Source of the DNA: Caryophanales bacterium
Lineage (GTDB): Bacteria; Bacillota; Bacilli; JARBTR01
Length of the DNA stretch: 64,000 nucleotides
Reading direction: 5' to 3'
Assembly: GCA_029240105.1 (NCBI GenBank)
Contig: JARBTR010000001.1
Location: 1-64,000 of the forward strand
Shown here: positions 1 to 9,965 of the stretch, one piece after another
Numbering within the stretch: position 1 is the first letter of the stretch
How the letters are laid out: every line of letters starts with the position of its first letter
Position numbers and translations under genes: made by a program
The notes under the pieces: model-generated
Database searches by the model: none
What the model was told of the DNA's origin: nothing
What the model saw: the letters and a program-made list of their open reading frames with translations, nothing else

Positions 1-1222
<1,222 letters not shown>

Positions 1223-1237
1223 TATTGTTTAAGACTA

Positions 1238-1278
1238 GGCTCAGGTCTATAGGTTTCATATCTATGGACCTGGGTTTT
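1238..1278 (+). terminator. Terminator of the collagen-like gene
   Basis: An inverted repeat (GGCTCAGGTCTATAG, loop, CTATGGACCTGGGTT) with one G-U pair runs into TTTTT, 15 bases after the stop codon. The following interval to 1690 holds only AT-rich sequence; I see no convincing gene there. Confidence 0.7.
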
Positions 1279-1693
1279 TAGATGGATTGGATATAGTAGA
1301 ATAGACTCTTAAAAAAATATCTTGTCTTCTGTATCAGATTTTTATAATTAAATCTTAGGAGAGATCTTAGGAGATATATGAGTTAGGGATTAATATAGTT
1401 AAAAATCTTTTTGCAAACACTAACACTATACTTCCATATATTTAGGCTATTAACTTTAAAGTTTAACTGAGCCATATAACTTGGTGAGAAAGCCTTTTTA
1501 AATAGAGAAATATCATAAGTAGAATAGGTGAAACTTTTATTCAACAATATAAATGACTTAAAAAATATGACTTTTAATAACGAAATAAGAAATCATACGT
1601 TTTATGTTAATAATTGGTATATATGTTCAGTTAAACTGGGGGTTTATGGTAAAATTTATTTATCAAACGTTTCATTAATGGGGTGGAGTCATA

Positions 1694-2173
1694 TTGAAAA
1701 AATGGGTAAAATTTTTATTTACAGGAACTTTAATAGCAATCTTTTATATTGTATTCATTAGAGAAAAATTCCCTTTAGTTAAAGAACTTCCAACAGTCAT
1801 GCAGAAACAATATGATGTCGTCTTAATCAACAAAAGGGTTATTCTAGAAAAAAACGGGGTAGAACAGAGCATTGGTATTTCAATTGATAAAGACAGAACT
1901 GTTTATATTGCTAATTGTTATGGTGAAGACATTACTAAATTTTCTGTAGATAAGGATAAAAAGGAAATTTATATCCGGAAGGATCTCTTTAATGGCCATG
2001 AAGGTGATTTTAAATTTCAACTTATAACGTTACCGTTTTCTAAATATAAAGAGATATCAAGTGATAATAAAGTAAATGTATATATCGATTATGGGATTGG
2101 TCATGAACTGAGAGAGTACAACCTAAATAACAGTGAATATATAATGTTAGAATATAGAGAACCAAATAAATAA
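1694..2173 (+). CDS. Membrane-anchored hypothetical protein
   Basis: 159 residues starting at TTG, preceded by GGGGTGGAG at a normal distance. Residues ~5-24 form one hydrophobic helix after KKW, i.e. a signal anchor, followed by a ~135-residue extracytoplasmic part rich in Lys, Ile and Tyr with no motif I recognise. An overlapping 77-residue frame upstream (GTG at 1528) was judged spurious. It may be cotranscribed with the Imm5-like gene that begins 43 bases downstream. Function unknown. Confidence 0.6.
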   Translation: MKKWVKFLFTGTLIAIFYIVFIREKFPLVKELPTVMQKQYDVVLINKRVILEKNGVEQSIGISIDKDRTVYIANCYGEDITKFSVDKDKKEIYIRKDLFNGHEGDFKFQLITLPFSKYKEISSDNKVNVYIDYGIGHELREYNLNNSEYIMLEYREPNK

Positions 2174-2216
2174 AATTTTTATTACCCTATGTACAAAAAG
2201 GATAGGACTGGTTTTA

Positions 2217-2744
2217 GTGAAATTAGAAGATTACGCATGGAATAAAAATGAACAAAAAGCAAAAGAAGAACAGATAGTATTTACATATACTAAACCAAAA
2301 ATAAAAATCATAGATAACAACGAATTGCGAAATAAAATTGAAGAGGCTCTTGAAAAAATGCCACAGGAGTTACTTGCTCGATGGGCTTTAAAAGTCGCAA
2401 CTCCTTACTTAGATTATCTCGATGAATATTTAAAAGGTGACTCACGAATTAATTTAGGCATAGAAACATTAGAAAAACGAATAGACGAAAGTATTGGAGC
2501 TTTCGATTTACGGAAAGTTGGATTTGCTGTCAATGAATTGGCGAAGGAATCCAAATCAGAAATTAGTAAGAATTCTGCACGTTCATTTGCCCAAGCAATT
2601 GCAACAGGACATATGAGAGGACATGCTTTAGTTAGCAGTGACTACGCAATAAGGGCAACAAATATTTTAACTGATAACTCCATAGATGCTTCAACAAAGG
2701 AGAGAGAAAGACAATTAAAGATAATACATGAATTGCTAAATTGA
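2217..2744 (+). CDS. Putative immunity protein, Imm5-like
   Basis: 175 residues from a GTG start with a weak purine-rich upstream region. The middle carries the pattern of the Imm5-type putative immunity proteins of polymorphic toxin systems: a W-A-x-x-V-A-x-P-Y-L-D segment (~59-70), an all-alpha central part, and the typical ARSFAQAIATGHMRGHALVS segment (~122-141) followed by a short helix and a charged tail. In this family the ATxHxxxHA helix is the best-conserved part. No toxin gene is adjacent on either side, so it looks like an orphan; the preceding membrane protein could be a partner only by position. A strong hairpin terminator follows. Confidence 0.6.
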   Translation: MKLEDYAWNKNEQKAKEEQIVFTYTKPKIKIIDNNELRNKIEEALEKMPQELLARWALKVATPYLDYLDEYLKGDSRINLGIETLEKRIDESIGAFDLRKVGFAVNELAKESKSEISKNSARSFAQAIATGHMRGHALVSSDYAIRATNILTDNSIDASTKERERQLKIIHELLN

Positions 2745-2780
2745 CCTTGTTGATAATTAAACATAAAGGAGCAAAGGCTA

Positions 2781-2820
2781 TATTAAAAGAAACCACTAGA
2801 TGTGGTTTCTTTTAATATTA
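2781..2820. terminator. 16-bp perfect hairpin, terminator
   Basis: TATTAAAAGAAACCAC and its exact complement flank a 5-base loop and end in a T-rich arm. It lies between the Imm5-like gene and the DHFR-like gene and can work in both directions. Confidence 0.75.
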
Positions 2821-2877
2821 ATAATCAACATTAAAATTTAGCATAGCATAAGGAAAAATAAAGAGAGGTAAACATGT

Positions 2878-3402
2878 ATGAAACGTAAAATCATTTTAAA
2901 CCTTGCAATGAGTATTGATGGATATATTGCTGATGAGAATGGTGGATATGATTGGATTGTTGGTGATGGAAGCAATCATCTAGACACTATACAGAAGTGG
3001 GATTTCAACAAATTTCTTGAGAATGTTGATGTTGTAGTTGCAGGTAAGAATTGTTACGACCAGAATATTCTTGGGGAATATAAAGATAAAAAAGTGCTGG
3101 TTGCGACCTCAAAAGAAATGGAAGACCATGATAATTACCGATTTATAAAGGATGATATTGTCCAAACTGTTCTTGAAGAACGAAAATTGCCAGGGAAAGA
3201 CATTTATTTGTTTGGAGGTGGCAAATTGGTGGATCATTTCATGAAAGCTGATGTAGTGGATGAAATTATAATCGGAATTATTCCAACTATTCTCGGTAAA
3301 GGTATTCCGCTGTTTCTTAATAATGGACAGGAAATAAAGTTGAAAATGGACGAGTATATTTTTGAAAATGGTATTGCTATTTTGAAATATAGTAAGAGAT
3401 AA
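2878..3402 (+). CDS. DHFR-family (RibD C-terminal domain) reductase
   Basis: 174 residues, a stand-alone dihydrofolate reductase / RibD C-terminal fold. It opens with MKRKIILNLAMSIDGYIADENGGYDW, the NAD(P)H-binding start of YwjB/YyaP-type proteins, and has IYLFGGGKLVDHF (~107-119) and the PTILGKGIPLF loop (~139-149) of the same group. The start is the ATG after AGAGAGGTAAAC; an ATG four bases upstream is out of frame. These proteins use NADPH but mostly lack an established substrate; I see no folate or riboflavin genes nearby. It sits alone between terminators. Confidence 0.8.
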   Translation: MKRKIILNLAMSIDGYIADENGGYDWIVGDGSNHLDTIQKWDFNKFLENVDVVVAGKNCYDQNILGEYKDKKVLVATSKEMEDHDNYRFIKDDIVQTVLEERKLPGKDIYLFGGGKLVDHFMKADVVDEIIIGIIPTILGKGIPLFLNNGQEIKLKMDEYIFENGIAILKYSKR

Positions 3403-3546
3403 ACAATCGATTTGACTATGCCAATACGGCGAAGTATTTTATTAAGTAAAAATGGATTCCTTTGTGAAGTGAATGCTTGAAGGGCAATTTTACCTACTAG
3501 GAAATAAAATGATCTCCAGGTTTAGCTTAAATCTTATCTTAAAATT

Positions 3547-4040
3547 TTAAAAGATTTCTGAAAAAACAGTATAAATGCCTATTAGAGCAAAAATTAAAAT
3601 GCCAATAAATATTGAAAAAACACAACCAATTACAGATTGGTCTCGAAAAGAGTTCAGATAGGCTTTTGGCGTTCCTTTAACTAGAATTTCCTTAACATCA
3701 TTTATCTTTAAGGTAGTATCTGAATCAAATGCAAAAGTTTTTATAATCGATTTATTGCCATGGTATTTTAATGCTTTTGAAATTTTTACAGTATCGTATC
3801 CAAACTCTTTTTCAAACAAATCACAAGCAATTTCCATTTAGGTTGTTTTTTCTTGTTCAAGATACCAATACCGACCTGCCATTGTCGGAAGATGTAAAGC
3901 AAAGTATATATCGCCAAGCCATTTTCTTAATCAGGGTAAGTGTAAATCAAACCATGAAGTCTGTCCCTTGCCTTACCTAAATTTTTGTTTTCGATGTCAT
4001 TTTTTATTTTTTTAATTGTTGTTTCTGAAATCTTTTCCAT
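3547..4040 (-). pseudogene. Broken DUF6584-like gene (frameshift plus nonsense codon)
   Basis: Three pieces line up into one protein of about 165 residues. Piece 1 (from ATG at 4040, good AGGAAA ribosome site): MEKISETTIKKIKNDIE..., GKARDRLHGLIYTYPD, then a TAA. Piece 2, in another frame: LRKWLGDIYFALHLPTMAGRYWYLEQ. Piece 3, same frame as piece 2 after a TAA at 3838-3840: MEIACDLFEKEFGYD... with a C-terminal hydrophobic helix. The GKARDRLHGL and AGRYWYL motifs are those of DUF6584-type proteins as I remember them. The damage is one indel near 3926-3932 and one stop. Piece 3 (96 aa) could still be read as a small membrane protein. Family function unknown. Confidence 0.7.
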
Positions 4041-4228
4041 ATATATTTTCCTTATCTGTTATTCTTTCAAGAAAATAATAACAATATTTTCCACTAAAAG
4101 CTAAGAAATATTTATTAGAAAGTTTCATAAAAAAATACCATTCTAAAGTTACGAATTAATATTTTTTCAAAAACAATAGTATTGTTTAATATAGCCTTTG
4201 TTAAAAATTAATCAAAAAATGTAATGTA

Positions 4229-4266
4229 AAACAATCCCCCTTTTGTATTAAAAGGGGGACTGTTTA
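4229..4266. terminator. Hairpin terminator after the GT2-GtrA-PIG-L gene
   Basis: AAACAATCCCCCTTTT and AAAAGGGGGACTGTTT form a strong GC-core stem. On the minus strand it is followed by a T-rich run and ends the fusion gene; it may also work on the plus strand. The rest of the 4041-4228 gap is AT-rich with nothing recognised. Confidence 0.75.
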
Positions 4267-4270
4267 AATA

Positions 4271-6247
4271 TTACTTTCTCTTCTCTGCAAGAAAAAAATA
4301 CTCCCGGTCAAAAACTTCGAAATAAATTGTTGGCGGCATGCAATTTTCCAATGGGAGTAAATATCTCATTACTTGCCATTGGGTTCGATGTGCATCTGCA
4401 ACTTGATCTTTTTGATTTCCGTATTTTGAGATGATTACGGCTTGGTTTGGCTCTGGAAGGCCTTTTTTAGGATCTTTAGGATACGTATCGCGAAAATCTT
4501 TTGATGCTTTTAACAATGTTTTAATGATTGGTTTTGGTAAGGTTGACATATACAGACGATCCACTGAGAATGATTGTTCCTGTTGATGTTCTTGTACGAT
4601 TTCTCGAATCAATTTAGAAGCAGTTGTGTGATCGGTATGACCATAAAGCCCAATTCTATCATCATACGTTACGATGATTGTAGGTTGGTATTTCTGGATT
4701 TGATCATAAAGATATTTCTTTAATTCTTGTTGATCAACTTGATTTAGTTTTCCATCCAGATAATCACCTTGCACGTGTTTCGCGCCCAAAATTTTCGAAG
4801 ATTGTTCTCCCTCTTTCTTACGGGCATCACCTAAAGCTTCTTTGGAAACTAATCCGCCTGTTTTACCAGCTTCACCTTTCGTCAAAACAACCATTGTTAT
4901 TTCTGCCTTTTCTTCATTTTTTGCCCGAAGTACAGTTCCTGCAACATTGATTTCATCGTCAGGGTGCGGATAAATGACCATCATACGTTTAGGTGCATTT
5001 GACGGAAATAAAGATTTTACTACCGGAACTTTTTTATCGTTCAGGACATAGTGAAAAGTAATTAAAAGTGCAGTACTCAAAGTGGATAAAATAACAAACA
5101 CAACGAATGTGTACATTATCCATTTTTTAGGCTTCATCTTGTGATTGGTCTCATTTGATAATGCTTGATTGTTATAATCGTTCACTTTTCTTTCACTTTT
5201 TTTAGCAAAGACCCATTCGCGTTGAATCGTGAAGCTACTTATAAATAAAAGTGAATCTATGATTATCTTAAAGAATGTAGCCCCACCATCGAAAATACTT
5301 TGCAGAAGGGTAACACTTACTGATGAAGTAACCATAAGAAAGCTTGCTAAAATGTAATACCGTAAAACCGTGTGTTTTGAAGAACTTTTAAAAACAGCTT
5401 TACAATTAAGTACATAATTCACTATTGAGGAAACAACACGTGAAATGATGCCGGAGCATAAGACGGACATATTTGTTTCCATGTGTTTTCCAAATACAAA
5501 AAGTAAAAAGAGAAACATCCCATAATCCACAGCAAAAGAAGCAACAGAAGCAGAAATGAATTTTAGTAAGACAAAATAAACTTTTATAGAATCCACTAAC
5601 GGATTGAAATGGGAACTACTATTATTATCAAGGTAAATCGTACTTATTTTCTCTTCATGGATAGCAATTCCTTGTTGTTTACAGCCAAGTAACATGTTTA
5701 ATTCATACTCAAACTTTTTTCCAGATAGATTGCTGAAAAACGACATGTGAACAGTTGGAATTCCACGAAGTCCAGTTTGAGTGTCAGAAATTTTCATTCC
5801 AGTTAGGAAGGTGAATGTTTTCCTTGTAATTGTATTTCCAAACCAACTTCGAAATGGAATATCTTTCTGTTCGAAAGTACGTACACCAAGTATCAATTTA
5901 TCAGGATGCGATTGAAGTGTTTTTCCAACTAACTCAATATCTTTAGCCGTATGCTGTCCATCACAATCAGCTGTTACAATGCCCACTGAGTTCTGAACAT
6001 TTTCTTGAAAATATTTTAAACCACTCTTTAATGCCATCCCTTTACCTAGATTTGAAGAATGGGTAATGACTGAACAATTGGGCATTTCACGCAATTTATT
6101 AAATATTTCATTACTTTTTGCATCACTACCGTCGTTTACAACAATGATATTGGGTTTGAGTTTAGTATTAAGTTCATCAACTAAAGTAAGTAGACGAATA
6201 TCTGGATTTAATGCAGGAATTAATATAGTAGGAAAACTATTCTGCAA
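4271..6247 (-). CDS. Three-domain fusion: GT2 glycosyltransferase - GtrA - PIG-L deacetylase
   Basis: About 658 residues. Residues ~5-225 are a family 2 glycosyltransferase of the dolichol/undecaprenyl-phosphate sugar type (ILIPALNPD, VVNDGSDA, TADCDGQHT with the metal-binding acidic motif, DTQTGLRGIP). Residues ~230-350 are a four-helix GtrA-like flippase domain. A further membrane helix (~375-397) leads to an outward PIG-L/LmbE domain with the zinc motif HPDDE (~428-432) and GHTDH near residue 550. Known members of these families make lipid-linked sugars, flip them, and de-N-acetylate GlcNAc derivatives, so one protein may load, flip and deacetylate a sugar. The GTG at 6256 is too close to AAAGGAAG, so the TTG at 6247 is preferred. 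The VTT gene lies upstream on the same strand. Confidence 0.85.
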   Translation of the reverse strand: MQNSFPTILIPALNPDIRLLTLVDELNTKLKPNIIVVNDGSDAKSNEIFNKLREMPNCSVITHSSNLGKGMALKSGLKYFQENVQNSVGIVTADCDGQHTAKDIELVGKTLQSHPDKLILGVRTFEQKDIPFRSWFGNTITRKTFTFLTGMKISDTQTGLRGIPTVHMSFFSNLSGKKFEYELNMLLGCKQQGIAIHEEKISTIYLDNNSSSHFNPLVDSIKVYFVLLKFISASVASFAVDYGMFLFLLFVFGKHMETNMSVLCSGIISRVVSSIVNYVLNCKAVFKSSSKHTVLRYYILASFLMVTSSVSVTLLQSIFDGGATFFKIIIDSLLFISSFTIQREWVFAKKSERKVNDYNNQALSNETNHKMKPKKWIMYTFVVFVILSTLSTALLITFHYVLNDKKVPVVKSLFPSNAPKRMMVIYPHPDDEINVAGTVLRAKNEEKAEITMVVLTKGEAGKTGGLVSKEALGDARKKEGEQSSKILGAKHVQGDYLDGKLNQVDQQELKKYLYDQIQKYQPTIIVTYDDRIGLYGHTDHTTASKLIREIVQEHQQEQSFSVDRLYMSTLPKPIIKTLLKASKDFRDTYPKDPKKGLPEPNQAVIISKYGNQKDQVADAHRTQWQVMRYLLPLENCMPPTIYFEVFDREYFFLAEKRK

Positions 6248-6401
6248 AAACTTCACTTCCTTTTAAAAATGTTTCATTTGTTATATTTTGTCGAATACTA
6301 TCATATTAGCAAAATATAAAAATATGAAGAGGAATATTTTTGTCAGAAGTAAGTTTTTTTATAGGCCAGAATATAATTTTAAAAAAGTTCGAAGCAAATT
6401 A

Positions 6402-6959
6402 TTATGTCTTAGCTTTTGATCTCTTTTTCAAAAAATAATAAATAATAGCAATTAAAATGAGTACCGCAAGAATGATCCTATTCACATAGGATCCATCTGT
6501 AGCTGTTCCAACCGCTAGAACCTCTACTAGTAACATTGGGATTTTACCTATTGAACTCGAAATAAAAAAATTCATAAATGAAACTTCACCAAGTGCAGCA
6601 AAGAAAGTAATCAGACTAGAAGGTAAAAAAGGGACCATGCGAAGTGAGAATAGTAGCCAAAATGCCTGTTTTCCCTTTACGTGTAGTAACTTTTGTAAAC
6701 GAGGGTGATCTTGGAATTTATTAGAAACCATTTTTTTAAATCCAAGTCTATATAAAATAAAAGTAATCCCTACACCTAATGATTCTCCAACAACTGAACA
6801 AATAAAACCACCAGTCATACCAAAAACCTTGACATTGATAGCTGTAAGAAAAAAGATAGGAATAACCCCTACAATATGGGCTACTATATTTATTAAAATA
6901 CTAATTGTAAAAGCAAAATCTCGATATGTATAAAATAAGTTTTCTATATCTTGAACCAT
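6402..6959 (-). CDS. VTT-domain (TVP38/TMEM64, DedA-like) membrane protein
   Basis: 185 residues, five to six hydrophobic segments, with the F-G-M-x-G-G-F...GESLG region (~46-62) and the LRMVPFLPSSLITFFAALG segment (~106-124) of the VTT/SNARE-associated domain; the tail is KKRSKAKT. DedA/VTT proteins move or flip lipids such as undecaprenyl phosphate and phosphatidylethanolamine. It lies 145-155 bases upstream of the GT2-GtrA-PIG-L gene on the same strand, so a common job in a lipid-carrier-linked sugar pathway is a fair inference. Start: ATG after GAGGAA. A second VTT protein sits at 35.8 kb. Confidence 0.82.
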   Translation of the reverse strand: MVQDIENLFYTYRDFAFTISILINIVAHIVGVIPIFFLTAINVKVFGMTGGFICSVVGESLGVGITFILYRLGFKKMVSNKFQDHPRLQKLLHVKGKQAFWLLFSLRMVPFLPSSLITFFAALGEVSFMNFFISSSIGKIPMLLVEVLAVGTATDGSYVNRIILAVLILIAIIYYFLKKRSKAKT

Positions 6960-7201
6960 ATTTCCTCGTAATTTCTTTTTAGGATAGGATGAAATTATTA
7001 AAGTTTAACTATTACCCATACTAGTAATTTGAGTCTCATTTTTGAATTTTATCAGAAAAAGATGAAGAAATTATTAAGTAATTTTAGAGAAACCTAAATA
7101 AATGATAAAACGAGTGAAATGAGTTATTATTGTGATGTCTAAATATAGTCTTATTAGGCAATTTCATTAAAGATTATAGGAACTGTAAAATATAGTTAAT
7201 A

Positions 7202-7210
7202 TGCTATAAT
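7202..7210 (+). promoter_or_regulatory. Extended -10 promoter of the transaldolase gene
   Basis: TGCTATAAT is an extended -10 (TG-n-TATAAT) about 38 bases before the ATG. No good -35 is visible 17 bases upstream, as is common for extended -10 promoters. Confidence 0.5.
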
Positions 7211-7247
7211 CAATGCCAAACAGATAGATTATAAAAAGGAGGATAAA

Positions 7248-7892
7248 ATGAAACTTTTTATCGATACTGCAAATATGCAAGAAATTGAAACAGCTAATAA
7301 GTGGGGCGTCATCTGTGGGGTTACAACGAACCCAACCCTAATTGCGAGAGAAGGACGCGATGTTAAGGAAGTTATCAAAGAAATCGCCTCGATCGTGGAT
7401 GGCCCGATATCTGGTGAAGTAAATTCGTTAGATGCTGAAGGCATGATTACTGAAGGACGAGCTATAGCTTCGATTCATCCGCAAATTGTCGTAAAAATTC
7501 CAATGTGCCAAGCTGGGTTAGAAGCAGTTAGTGTTTTGTCAAAAGAGGGGATTAAGACAAATGTTACCTTGATTTTCACACCTGCTCAAGCTCTATTAGC
7601 TGCTAGAGCTGGTGCAAGTTTTGTATCTCCGTTTGTAGGGAGATTGGAAGACATAGATAGCAACGGGATTCAATTAGTTGAACAAGTAGCCGTTATATTT
7701 CAATCATTCCAGATCAAAACAGAAATTATTGCTGCCAGCATTCGCTCGCCACAACATATTGGTGAATGTGCATTAGCAGGTGCCGATATTGCAACCGTAC
7801 CATTTAAAGTATTAGAAAAATCTTTTGAGCATCCACTGACATCAGCTGGAATTGAACAGTTTAAAAAAGATTTCGAAGGCATGAAAAAGTAA
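7248..7892 (+). CDS. tal: Transaldolase / fructose-6-phosphate aldolase family
   Basis: 214 residues, the short decameric transaldolase subfamily (YwjH/FSA size). Catalytic features are visible: D6 in FIDTAN, TTNPT at 26-30, the Schiff-base lysine K83 in [25 protein letters not shown], and SPFVGRLED. The family moves dihydroxyacetone between sugar phosphates in the non-oxidative pentose phosphate pathway, or cleaves fructose 6-phosphate. AAAAGGAGG precedes the ATG. In B. subtilis the gene lies beside rho and fba; here it stands alone. Confidence 0.92.
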   Translation: MKLFIDTANMQEIETANKWGVICGVTTNPTLIAREGRDVKEVIKEIASIVDGPISGEVNSLDAEGMITEGRAIASIHPQIVVKIPMCQAGLEAVSVLSKEGIKTNVTLIFTPAQALLAARAGASFVSPFVGRLEDIDSNGIQLVEQVAVIFQSFQIKTEIIAASIRSPQHIGECALAGADIATVPFKVLEKSFEHPLTSAGIEQFKKDFEGMKK

Positions 7893-7988
7893 GCATCTCT
7901 ACTTATACTAAAACAGATTTATTGGGTGTAGAGAGTATACGTTGATCTTAAAATTGATGAATGATACATGTAATTAAATATCAAAGAT

Positions 7989-8023
7989 AGAATCGCTATG
8001 AATATCTAGTGATTCTTTTTTTT
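7989..8023 (+). terminator. Terminator downstream of tal
   Basis: AGAATCGCT and AGTGATTCT pair (one G-U) and are followed by eight T. The rest of the 7893-8211 gap is AT-rich and shows no gene. Confidence 0.7.
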
Positions 8024-8211
8024 AATGTTACTTGCGAATTTATGACTTTCAGTAAAATACGTATAAAACAGACGTTATTTTCAGTGATTCCGTTTAAACA
8101 GACAATATATTTCAAAAAAGTCGGTTAAATTCTGACAAAAAGGCTTATAGGATTTTAGTACTATTAAAAGCGGTCATTCTTAAACATTTCTTCACATACA
8201 GGTGGTATACT

Positions 8212-8481
8212 ATGAGAATTAAAGAAGGGTTTTTGTTAAAAGAAATAGCAGGAAGTTATCTGGTTGTTCCAAGCGGCGCGGATGATGTAGGTTTCACTAA
8301 AATGATTACCACGAATGAAACAGGTGCATATCTTTGGAACTTAATACAAGAGGATCAGACAGTGACAAGTCTTATTGAAAAACTTTGTGACAGCTACAAT
8401 GTATCTCAAAATGAGGCGTTTGCAGAAGTACTAGATTTTATAAAAGTTCTTTCTGTTGAGCAACTTTTAGTACACGAATGA
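8212..8481 (+). CDS. PqqD-family peptide chaperone-like protein, orphan
   Basis: 89 residues spanning the PqqD domain: an N-terminal FLLKEIAGSYLVVPSG hairpin, then NETGAYLWNLIQEDQTVTSL (the conserved N-x-x-G/A-x-x-L-W-x-L helix), then a helical C-terminus ending in LSVEQLLVHE. In PQQ and RiPP pathways PqqD binds the precursor peptide and hands it to a radical SAM enzyme. No radical SAM gene or precursor peptide is visible within several kb, so its partner must be elsewhere or the role has changed. GGTGG lies before the ATG. Confidence 0.8.
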   Translation: MRIKEGFLLKEIAGSYLVVPSGADDVGFTKMITTNETGAYLWNLIQEDQTVTSLIEKLCDSYNVSQNEAFAEVLDFIKVLSVEQLLVHE

Positions 8482-8625
8482 AAGTAATTCACTTTATAAG
8501 AATGTCTGAATTACTTCACATCATATCGAAAATGGTTATCTACAAGAATGCAATTGAAAAAAGATTTAGAAATGTCTTACTATATACTTATATTTTTAAA
8601 AAAAGGGTAAGTGGTGAGGAAATTA

Positions 8626-9468
8626 ATGAAAAATGGCGTTATGTATGTTTCTAACTTAAAGGAGAAAGAAATTTCAGAAGTTAGGGAATTAATTAAATTT
8701 TATAACGTAGAAAAAGGACTATATTTCAAATTTGACCCGGGTTTTCTTACGAATCTCGATGAAAAGGCAAACCACGTTCTCTTTTATGATAAAGACATGC
8801 TTTTGGGTTATATGTCTGTCGATTGTTACAACGGTAATGAAGTAGAAGCGGCTCCAATCGTTGATCAAGAGGACATTTTCTTAGAAATGCATCAATGTCT
8901 TCTTCAGCATGCGATGGAGAAGGGAAAAAAGAAGCTACTCTATATCGTTGATCAAAACTTTCATTTCTTAGAAAACAGTTTAAGAAATATGAAAATAGAG
9001 GTTTCTTTTTCTGAGAATCGGATGAAATTGAATCCTTTAAAATTTAAGCAGATTGAAAGTGACGAACTAGAAATATGTGATGCGACTGTAAAAGATAAAA
9101 AGTCTGTTTTTGAATTAGATCGCGATGCATTTGATTTTTATAGTCAAATAGAAGATGAACATTTGATAGAACAAGTGGATATCTCCGACACGAAAATAGC
9201 CACTATACATAATGAGACAATCGGTAAGGTTAAAGTTTTTGAGAGCGATGGAAATGCTGGAATCTACGGATTTGTCATTTATCCTCATTTGCGTGGTAAA
9301 GGCTACGGTAAAGCATTTTTGTCTAAAATTATTTCAAATTTAATGGAAAATGGTGCACATCAAATTTATTTGGAAGTTGAAACAGAGAATAGAATTGCCG
9401 TTCATTTATATCAATCAATTGGTTTCGAAATTCAATCAACTTTTGATTATTACGCTTTAAATCTTTAA
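8626..9468 (+). CDS. GNAT-family N-acetyltransferase
   Basis: About 280 residues. The C-terminal half is a GNAT domain: IGKVKVFESDGNAGIYGFVIYPHLRGKGYGKAFL holds the acetyl-CoA binding R/Q-x-x-G-x-G/A loop (RGKGYG), and the last beta strands read IYLEVETENRIAVHLYQSIGF. The N-terminal half looks like a degenerate GNAT copy, so a two-domain protein is likely. The frame can be extended to GTG at 8611, but GGTGAGG lies at the right distance before ATG 8626. Substrate unknown. It stands 144 bases after the PqqD gene and ends at a shared terminator. Confidence 0.8.
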   Translation: MKNGVMYVSNLKEKEISEVRELIKFYNVEKGLYFKFDPGFLTNLDEKANHVLFYDKDMLLGYMSVDCYNGNEVEAAPIVDQEDIFLEMHQCLLQHAMEKGKKKLLYIVDQNFHFLENSLRNMKIEVSFSENRMKLNPLKFKQIESDELEICDATVKDKKSVFELDRDAFDFYSQIEDEHLIEQVDISDTKIATIHNETIGKVKVFESDGNAGIYGFVIYPHLRGKGYGKAFLSKIISNLMENGAHQIYLEVETENRIAVHLYQSIGFEIQSTFDYYALNL

Positions 9469-9501
9469 TAAATTTTAAAAGTATTTGCGAGTAAAATGAC
9501 T

Positions 9502-9537
9502 AAAAAGTGCCTCAAGAAAATTGAGGCACTTTTTTAG
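9502..9537. terminator. Bidirectional terminator between convergent genes
   Basis: AAAAAGTGCCTCAA / TTGAGGCACTTTTT with a 5-base loop lies between the plus-strand GNAT gene and the minus-strand rhodanese gene. Confidence 0.85.
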
Positions 9538-9572
9538 TATTTTATAGACAAGCTATTACACGAAGTAAGGTA

Positions 9573-9953
9573 TTAATTATTGCCCGTTACAATTTCTCCA
9601 GACCACTCATTCATACCGCCCTGAACATTATACACATCCTTAAATCCTTTAGAATTCAATGAGTCTGTAAATGTTGTCGATCGATTACCGCTTCGGCAAA
9701 TAACAACGTAGGTTTTATCTGTATCTAGTTCTCCAACATTTTTTTCTAATTCATCCAAAGGAAGTAACATTGCGCCAGGAATATGTCCAGATGCATATTC
9801 TTCAGGTGTTCGACAATCAATTAATATAGTATCTTTCTTTCCAATCATTTTAGAGGCTTCATCTGTATTTATTTGCTTCACCAAGTTTGTAGAATTACAT
9901 CCTGTTAGTAATAAAAAAATGGATGCGATTGTGATAGTTAGTATTTTTTTCAT
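9573..9953 (-). CDS. Rhodanese-domain lipoprotein
   Basis: 126 residues. A lipoprotein signal (KK, hydrophobic core, LLTGC lipobox with Cys19) is followed by a single rhodanese domain with ILIDCRTPEEYASGHIPGA and the active-site loop CRSGNRS (Cys near residue 86). Rhodaneses carry a persulfide sulfur on this Cys; a lipid-anchored form acts outside the membrane. It starts 12 bases after the thioredoxin gene, so the two form an operon, which suggests the thioredoxin reduces the persulfide or disulfide state, although one is cytoplasmic and the other is exported. Confidence 0.88.
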   Translation of the reverse strand: MKKILTITIASIFLLLTGCNSTNLVKQINTDEASKMIGKKDTILIDCRTPEEYASGHIPGAMLLPLDELEKNVGELDTDKTYVVICRSGNRSTTFTDSLNSKGFKDVYNVQGGMNEWSGEIVTGNN

Positions 9954-9965
9954 CTTTTTTCCTCG

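Noticed and set aside
1528-1761. 77-residue frame overlapping the membrane-anchored hypothetical gene
   Set aside because: It overlaps the better-supported frame at 1694, which has a good ribosome site and a sensible helix.
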